Shown here piece after piece: positions 57,622 through 64,000 of a stretch of 64,000 nt of DNA (the first letter of the stretch is position 1; the number at the start of each line of letters is the position of its first letter). The translations under genes were made by a program, and so were the position numbers. The stretch is from Saturnia japonica (Eukaryota; Arthropoda; Insecta; Lepidoptera; Saturniidae). The stretch lies in contig CM065308.1 in NCBI GenBank assembly GCA_033032175.1, forward strand, positions 22,374,952 through 22,438,951, given 5' to 3'. Below the pieces are notes generated by a model. That model ran no database searches and had not been told where the DNA came from. It saw only the letters and a program-made list of their open reading frames with translations.

Positions 57622-58196
57622 GCTAGTGCGCACGGATGATTTTTATGACCGTGACTATTTAGTCACTCTTGTCCAGTTTGTGGATCCATACGTATGTTAT
57701 GCGCGTATGTTACGACGCGACAGTTGGCTGGGGACCTGGATGATACTATTGTTAGTCGACTAGTGAACAAAACAGTGACAAAACTGTCACTGCGACGCGG
57801 GGCGGCGCTATGTTTTAATAGCAGCGCACACGGGTGACAAAATTGTCACTTATTATTTTTTATTTACTTTATAGTGACCCTTTTTCAGCTAGGATAGAAA
57901 AATTCATGTTGGTATTTTTGTATGTTAATGCAGGTAAAATGCGTTAATTCATAAAACATTTCTTTGAATGTTGTCGAAGTTTATGAAATATACTTAGTGT
58001 AAAATGTAAAACTAAATTTTTTAGCCTGTCACCCAGTATTCTTTTTCACTATATTTTCTTTTACATCGCATGAGTTCGCAGATTATGATCGTTTGTTCAA
58101 AATCGACGTTGACAAATAAACTTCACTTTGAAGACGTGACATGATAGTGACTAAAACCTTTTTGTCACGGTGACATAACATAACGTGCGGGCTAGC
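57622..58196. mobile_element. 575-bp inverted-repeat MITE
   Basis: The left end GCTAGTGCGCACG and the reverse-complemented right end GCTAGCCCGCACG are similar, and both are followed by GTGAC-containing tracts. The interior repeats GTGACAAAA/TTTTGTCAC words. There is no coding capacity and the target duplication is unclear. Confidence 0.6.
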
Positions 58197-58625
58197 ATGT
58201 ATGACTTCTTGAAGGTTTCGAAATCCTCTCTCGCTTATCACTTCGTCCGTCTACCATGTTAAATTCCGAATTGTAGTGCCATTCTGTAAATTATAAGACC
58301 TAGATAGCTGAATCCGCGCTGCAGTATCAAATATTCTCTAAAACTCGATAGTGTCGGTGGCGCCACATCGACGAATGCGGTAAAGGAAATGAACTGTCAA
58401 GTGTGAGAATTTTGTCATTAAATGTATGGGTTTGGTTTTTTATACGGAAATTCCCGGCTCGATCATAGAGTTTCAACACCTTCGAAGATCGAATCAACTT
58501 GTCATTTTAAAAGTTGCACGAGAACTACCGATTTTAGCGTGAAATAATATTTGAACGAAACTGTAGTATAATCTCTAGTTGAAAAGGTAATAAAAGCATT
58601 TTCATTTATAATTAATAATTTCATA

Positions 58626-60762
58626 TCAGTAAAAATCTGTTATAACGACATCGAAGGGACTGCTCATATTCAGTCGTAAAAACCGATAGTCGTAGCAACC
58701 GGTGATGTTTAATGTGTATCGTGCAAGTACAAACAAATCGTTAGGGAATTATTGGAAAAATGTATTTATTCAACTATGTACATTTTGTTTATTACACATA
58801 AGTACAATGCATATTATTTTTCTGTGAGCATAAAGTCTGTAATTTTGGTCTGTTTGGAACACTTCTGTTGTGCATAGATATCTTGTAATTCACGTTGGAT
58901 TTTAATTAACGTATCGTCATAATTGCTGTGGATATGGAACTGTTCATTAAAAATAACAATCTTTCTTAATACACTAACAGCATTGATACCATCATTCTAA
59001 GTTGGTACAGTAAATTGTTCTTCAGTCTTCCTGTTCATCATCTTCCTCTTTAACATCTCGTAAAATATCATCTTCCGTAGCTCGTGCGCAAATTGCAATA
59101 GAGTTATCTACATCAATGAACTCTGCTGCTTCAGTAGTAGATAAAGCAGGTTGTAAATTTTGGGCTAATTGAGCAAGAGAAATATTGTCCTCTCCATCAT
59201 CATCAGTCACATCATCTGAGGTTATCGTTAAGAGGTCTTTAAAACCAGCATGTTTAAAGCAGTTAGCTATTGTGTTTTGTGAAACGTTTTTGCATGCTTC
59301 TGATATCATCAAGATGGCATCAAGAACCGTAAAGCTTTTTTGGTTGCTACTGTCAAGGTTTTGTATTAACTTAAAGACTTGCAGTCTTCTATAGAAAGAT
59401 TTTAAACACCTTATTACACCTTGGTCCATTGGTTGCAATACAGATGTAACATTTGGTGGTAAGAACACAAGTTTAATGCATTTTAGATTAGTAACAGCCG
59501 GATGAGCAGGACAGTTATCAGCCAAAAGTAGAACTTTCTGTTTGTTTCCTTTCAATTCAGCGTCCCAGTTTCTTAACCATCTCTCAAAAATGTCCGATGT
59601 CATCCATGGCTTCACATTTTTTTCATAAGTTACCGGCAGTGAGTGTATGTTTTTAAAGCATCTTGGTTTCTTAAATTTGCGAATAACTAAAAGCTTTCTT
59701 TTACAGGATCCTGTCATATTTGCTGCAACCATGATCGTTAATCTTGTCTTAGACATTTTTCCTCCCGAACAATTCTCTCCTTTGAACTTTAAAGTCTTGT
59801 CTGGTTTCATATTGTAAAAAAGTCCAGATTCGTCTGCGGTAAAAATTTCATCTGGTCCGCAGCCTTCGAATAATATAGGCCACTTTTGCGTTATCCATTC
59901 TTCTACAGTATCCTTATCAACAATAGCAGCTTCACCACTCATTTTCCCGCCGACAATACCGTGCCGAGCCCGGAAACGTTGAATCCAACTAGACGAGCAA
60001 ACAAAATCTTCGCCAAAACGTTGAGCAAAATCGTTAGCTTTTTTTTGAAGAATCGGTCTGTTTATTGGCACATTATTAGCCCTTTGATATTTAAACCACT
60101 TTAACAAAGCTTCCTCAATATTCGTATGCTTCGTTGTTCTGGTTCGTTTCATGTTCAAAAAATTATTGTCATAAAGCGTTTCAATTTTTTCTCGCTCTTT
60201 CCAAATGGTTGAAATTGTCGAGTGATATACACCATATTCCTTTGTTTGAAATTCCGCTCTCTAGCTTGGATATAATACGCGATTTTTCTTCAATACTAAT
60301 TTGCTTTCTTTTTCTTTGCGACATTTTGAAAGTTTCACGAATAACTCCGCAAAGTTTTGGTGAGTCTTGTGTATAGATAAGTAACAAACTAACTGAAGAG
60401 ATATGAAGAAGCAGGCTTTGACTCTACTGCATGCACGTGTTTTGTTTCTAATAATTAGAAAAGACCCTACACTAAACTAAATCCTATTGTTTTCTTTCCT
60501 GATTTTAATAGCCATTGAAGACAAATGTGGATACCTATTCAAATTGTTTACAATACAGCTTAGCCGGTCGTTCTAACGTTCTAACAGATCTAATTCTCCG
60601 AAATATTAGTTAAATGTGGTCGTTTTATGAGATATGTCGTTATTAGCAATGTCGTATAAAGCAATGTTTTTAATAAGGCGGTCATATAGCATTCAGCCGG
60701 GACCTTTGTTCTAAGTTATTATAACCGGCATATTGTTCTAAACGATGTCGCAGTAAACGGTA
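58626..60762 (-). mobile_element. Tigger/pogo-type DNA transposon
   Basis: Surrounds the transposase at 59022-60324. Putative ends: CAGTAAAAATCTGTTATAAC on the left and, on the right, a region with GCGACATCG matching the CGACATCG near the left end. The ends are diverged and set only approximately. A TA target is expected for this family. Confidence 0.55.
59022..60324 (-). pseudogene. Tigger/pogo transposase, one frameshift
   Basis: Starts MSQRKRKQISIEEKSRIISK (CENP-B-like N-terminal helix-turn-helix). A frameshift near 60,240 follows, and the frame then stays open from YGVYHSTISTIWKERE to the end. The second DNA-binding domain holds EEALLKWFKYQR and SSSWIQRFRARHGI. The DDE domain has all three catalytic Asp residues: FTADESGLFYNM, LLADNCPAHP and QPMDQGVIRCLK, with 30 residues between the second and third. 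The acidic C-terminus EEDDEQED is intact. About 434 codons in all. The long open frame suggests a recent loss of activity, or a sequencing error at the shift. Confidence 0.92.
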
Positions 60763-61639
60763 TAGATATTTCCTATAGAAGCATATTTTTAAGATTTATA
60801 CGAGAATCGCCGTCAACTATTGATATACGTCGATTTAAATTATTTAATATGCACAAAAACTTTAAAACGCAATTATAATATTGTATAACTATTTTGTAGT
60901 ATTTTATAACGTAAACTTATAACCAAATTTAAGTGAGGGTAACGAATTAAAAAAGTTATTAATAAACTTACTTCATAATTATTAAGTAAAAATGGTTTAT
61001 ATTCACATCACAAATATATTTTTAAATCCACCAAAAAGTTCAGTATAAACCCTTCAACTCGTTCGGCAACTCGACATTTGTGTGTTGTAAAGTAAACAAG
61101 TGTCGAAACTTTTTAACTTGTGGCAAGGTACACCTCACTATACAGCCAAAACAAAATGATATTTTACTATTATATCCATATAATGTGAAGCAACCTTCAA
61201 AAAACGTTGTTATTTTGTAATTGAAACAATAAAATAAATAATATATTAAAATAACATAAGTACCTACTTAATTCCGTAGAAAAGGGATCGTCTAATTAAT
61301 GTCGGCTTGGTTATTCATAGTCAAAATACTTCTCCAATGAGACGTTCGTCGATAAGAATCTCACTTCACTTCGCAAGTTGTGCGTCCCATGTACTTACAG
61401 AATGCCGAATCAAGGTACAGTGAACCTACTGTCGAAATGAAATATGTCACATGAGTGAGGCTCGACATCGAGTTGGTATTTTATAAAATACCACTACATA
61501 ATGCGATTCCTGTCGAATTACCTACATTTCAGATTAAAATTCACATTGTTTGGTGACGAGATGCATTTTTATGTGTGTAATGTATACCTGCAAGGTAGCG
61601 GTGTGAGTGTGTGCGCGCGTGTGATGACAGCGTTCGCCA
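60763..61639. other. non-coding, AT-rich
   Basis: No exon, repeat family or regulatory site recognised. Confidence 0.5.
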
Positions 61640-61723
61640 TCACCAGCAGAAGACGGAGAGCTCGCCGCCGTGCGCGCCCCCCACCGCGCGCCACGACCGC
61701 ACTCCGCCGCCGCCCACCTTCAG
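61640..61723 (-). CDS. candidate C-terminal exon of a minus-strand gene
   Basis: A strong acceptor (TATATATTTCAG) precedes CTGAAGGTGGGC. The frame encodes 27 residues, LKVGGGGVRSWRAVGG then AHGGELSVFCW, and ends TGA. It is phase 0. The GC content is far above the flanks. No partner exon is recognised up to 64,000, so the gene would have to continue outside the window. I do not recognise the peptide. Confidence 0.35.
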   Translation of the reverse strand: MKVGGGGVRSWRAVGGAHGGELSVFCW

Positions 61724-61736
61724 CTGAAATATATAC

Positions 61737-62065
61737 AAACACTCATTTATATCCTCTGCTATATACACTGTATGCTGTATAAACATAATATACGCAGATT
61801 GAGGCAGAATTCATTTTTCAATCTAGACAGATTATATTTTCTTGACCATAATATCCCCTGATGTTACACTAACAAATCTCATGAGGAACCTGTCCATCTA
61901 ATTAAACATTGGAGTTTACTCGTTAAGAATCGATTTTTATACAATAACCCCGGTATGGAAATTTTATGAGTGAAATTAATACACGCGTTAACTCAAATGC
62001 GTTATGTTTACTGTCAAATGTCATTACTCCGTAAGAATCGATTTCTACTTATCTATTAAATTACA
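61737..62065. other. non-coding
   Basis: AT-rich; nothing recognised. Confidence 0.5.
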
Positions 62066-62385
62066 AACTGGTACCCGCGACTTCGCCTGCGTATTATTGG
62101 ATATACACAGACTGATCTCGTAAAACGACAAACCAAAAGAAAATCATAGATGGGTTTGTCACTATATGTATGGTGGACGCGATCCCTACCACCCCGCATT
62201 ATATTACTGCATATGCACCAGCTGATTTCGGAACACGAACATTATTTTACCCAGATAAAAAGTACCCTATGTGTTATTCTAGGTCATAGAATCTTTGTGA
62301 CAAATTTCATATAAATCCGTTCAGCCGTGTTTGCATGATTGAGTAACAAACATCCACACTTTCACATTTATTATAAAGTAGGATT
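62066..62385 (+). repeat. dispersed insect retroposon tail
   Basis: Contains the string order ACCCGCGACTTCGCCTGCGT, TTTGTGACAAATTTCATA, AAATCCGTTCAGCCGTG and GAGTAACAAACATCCACAC, then TTATAAAGTAGGATT. I recognise this as a very common arthropod, especially lepidopteran, retroposon-derived sequence. It has no coding capacity. Confidence 0.6.
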
Positions 62386-63380
62386 GTTTTACTGACATCT
62401 ATCCATAGCTATCGTAACTAATTTAAGATTTATATTATTAATCACTAATCAGTGTCAATGCAAATGTCAGGTTTATGCGCCATCTAGTAACTAATGCAAG
62501 AATTATTTTGGGAGATTACTCCATAATTATGAATCGATTTTCATCTAAGGTATGGAATTTTGTATCTATATACTCGTAAAGAGTAAGTCCAGTCCAGTCG
62601 TCGAGTCGGAGCTAATTATATTACACTTATTTCGCATTAGTAAAAATCTACTAGGTACAAATTATTAAGGAGCCGATTGCTATAAAATGTTATCATCGTA
62701 TTGGCATCATGTACTGCGAGAAGTATAGATCCCTCGCTGATTTGCAGTTGTAATGAAGCCAGCGGATGGAGGTGTGGATCAGTAAATCTAGAAGGAACCA
62801 GATTTGATATTTTTTGAATTTGATTAATTGATTGATTTTGTTCCAATAGTAGCGCCTAATAAAGTAAACTAACTAAACTAAAATGTTTTATTCTATTTGG
62901 AAACGATACGATTTGCAATAGCCCAATAGGTGGTGTGAATGAACATGTCACATGAAGCCGGTAACGGTTGAGGCCATGCCATCGTCACTAGTCCTCCAGC
63001 GAACACTTCGAAGGGGCTTCAACCGGAACTCGACTTGAAAGTCCAGTGTTTTTTGTTCCAGTCGATCGTGGTCGTGTTGCGATCTGCTTTTTGTCCGACC
63101 GCCGATGACGCGACATCCGGTTCGCGAGATTTTTGCTACTCACACATTAAAAGATAATTCGAGTGTAATTTATTTTCTTGTTCATTTGAAATGTAATAAG
63201 AGTTCTTGAGTAACTTGAGAGTTTAGAATTCATTCATCCTTATTCGAGTTACGTTTTGTACATGGATAAGTAACTATTTTAAATGAACAAGATCTTTTAA
63301 AATATTCTATCTATATATTAATATCTAATTATTGCATATATTATTTTTAAATTAACTATATACTAGGTGATGCAATTAAT
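62386..63380. other. non-coding with a GC-richer patch
   Basis: The segment 62,960-63,130 is GC-richer. Its minus-strand frame LDFQVEFRLKPLRSVRW is open only briefly. It resembles a repeat, and no splice partners were found. Confidence 0.4.
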
Positions 63381-63850
63381 ATGTTTAAGATAATCAAAAA
63401 CGTCCGTCGCTCAGGAGAGGCAGCCAAATCATGCCCTAAACGCAAATTGAGTCAAAAAAGTTTGCTCGTTAGTGTATGGTGGATTTGTGCCTGCATTGTT
63501 CATTACAACATCTTAAGACCTAGCACAACAATTACTGAAGAGGAGTACTGTGAAAAATTGTAAATGATGATGCACAGCTGACCATCTGAAAACTACAGCG
63601 AGTTGTGACTGGAACCTTCCGTCACCCACAATACACACCACACCAGTCCTTACTTCAACTGATTAATATTTTTTTCTGAATTTGGATTGTTTGTTACCGA
63701 GAAAAAACTTGAAATCCGATGTAGCGGTTAAAAGCGCTAAAGAGTTCATCAATTCCCGACTCAAGGATTTCTATAGCAGAGGCATTAGTGAACTTCTATT
63801 AAAATGATAAAAGTGTATGGACAATAATTGCCAGCACTACGATCTATTAA
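63381..63850 (+). pseudogene. mariner transposase C-terminal remnant
   Basis: Reads SGEAAKSCPKRKLSQKSLLV, then SVWWICACIVHYNILRPSTT and ITEEEYCEKL, the segment between the first and second catalytic Asp of cecropia-like mariners. After a gap it resumes FLNLDCLLPRKNLKSDVAVK, SAKEFINSRLKDFYSRGI, and a KCMDNN tail. The catalytic DNA.PH and YSPDL motifs are missing, and stops and frameshifts are present. Confidence 0.85.
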
Positions 63851-64000
63851 ATCGCTCATCTAAAACTACAATGAGAGAATTACAAAAAAGCCGAAATTTA
63901 CATTTTGGTGTCATAAGTTCCTGTTACAAAAACTATGTATAGAAAAAATATTACAATTGTTCGTACAATAAATAGTTTATAATAGAGGGAGTGAATGTCG

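Overview
The window looks like nuclear DNA from an insect, most likely a moth or butterfly. It is AT-rich, has spliced genes with GT-AG introns, and carries mariner, Jockey, RTE-like, gypsy, Tigger/pogo and hAT-like elements plus degraded repeats of the kind familiar from Lepidoptera. The order-level call is inference. Positions 1-3523 consist of overgrown homopolymer runs and are almost certainly unpolished or artefactual consensus. Ordinary sequence starts abruptly at about 3524, inside a mariner remnant.

Layout. 3.5-21.4 kb: a four-exon short-chain dehydrogenase/reductase gene on the minus strand (6591-12907), flanked and interrupted by LINE and mariner debris. Its last exon and 3' flank (5948-7728) were copied to 19240-21350, leaving an orphan last exon whose C-terminus is frameshifted. 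The copy later received a 5'-truncated RTE insertion with an 11-bp target duplication. 21.5-32.1 kb: a nested transposon pile. It holds an RTE-like LINE that lost its reverse-transcriptase core and was entered by a fold-back element of about 550 bp, then a gypsy-type pol on the minus strand split by a young Jockey insertion with a 12-bp target duplication, then a mariner N-terminal fragment. 32-37.7 kb: AT-rich, mostly unexplained, with a tRNA-derived SINE and one member of a three-copy repeat family.

37.7-50.6 kb: two divergently transcribed host genes. The minus-strand gene (37739-39472) encodes an unrecognised 577-residue nuclear-looking protein. The plus-strand gene (44456-50627) is the Cdt2/denticleless orthologue, substrate receptor of the CRL4 ubiquitin ligase, in four exons with WD40 repeats, two WDxR motifs and a C-terminal PIP-like box. 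A 2.2-kb hAT-like element (42002-44208, imperfect 8-bp target duplication) sits between the Cdt2 start and an E2F-like site. The large third Cdt2 intron hosts a 2.3-kb element with matching 29-bp termini and degraded ORFs of a poorly described transposon-associated family.

50.6-64 kb: mostly non-coding. It contains a pentanucleotide repeat, a 575-bp terminal-inverted-repeat element, a nearly intact Tigger/pogo transposase with one frameshift, isolated GC-rich islands that read as possible terminal exons of a minus-strand gene outside the window, and a mariner C-terminal remnant at the right edge.

No rRNA gene, functional tRNA gene or CRISPR array was seen. The best candidates for something undescribed are the element in the Cdt2 intron, the conserved 3' hairpin of the Jockey family, and the unrecognised gene divergent from Cdt2.
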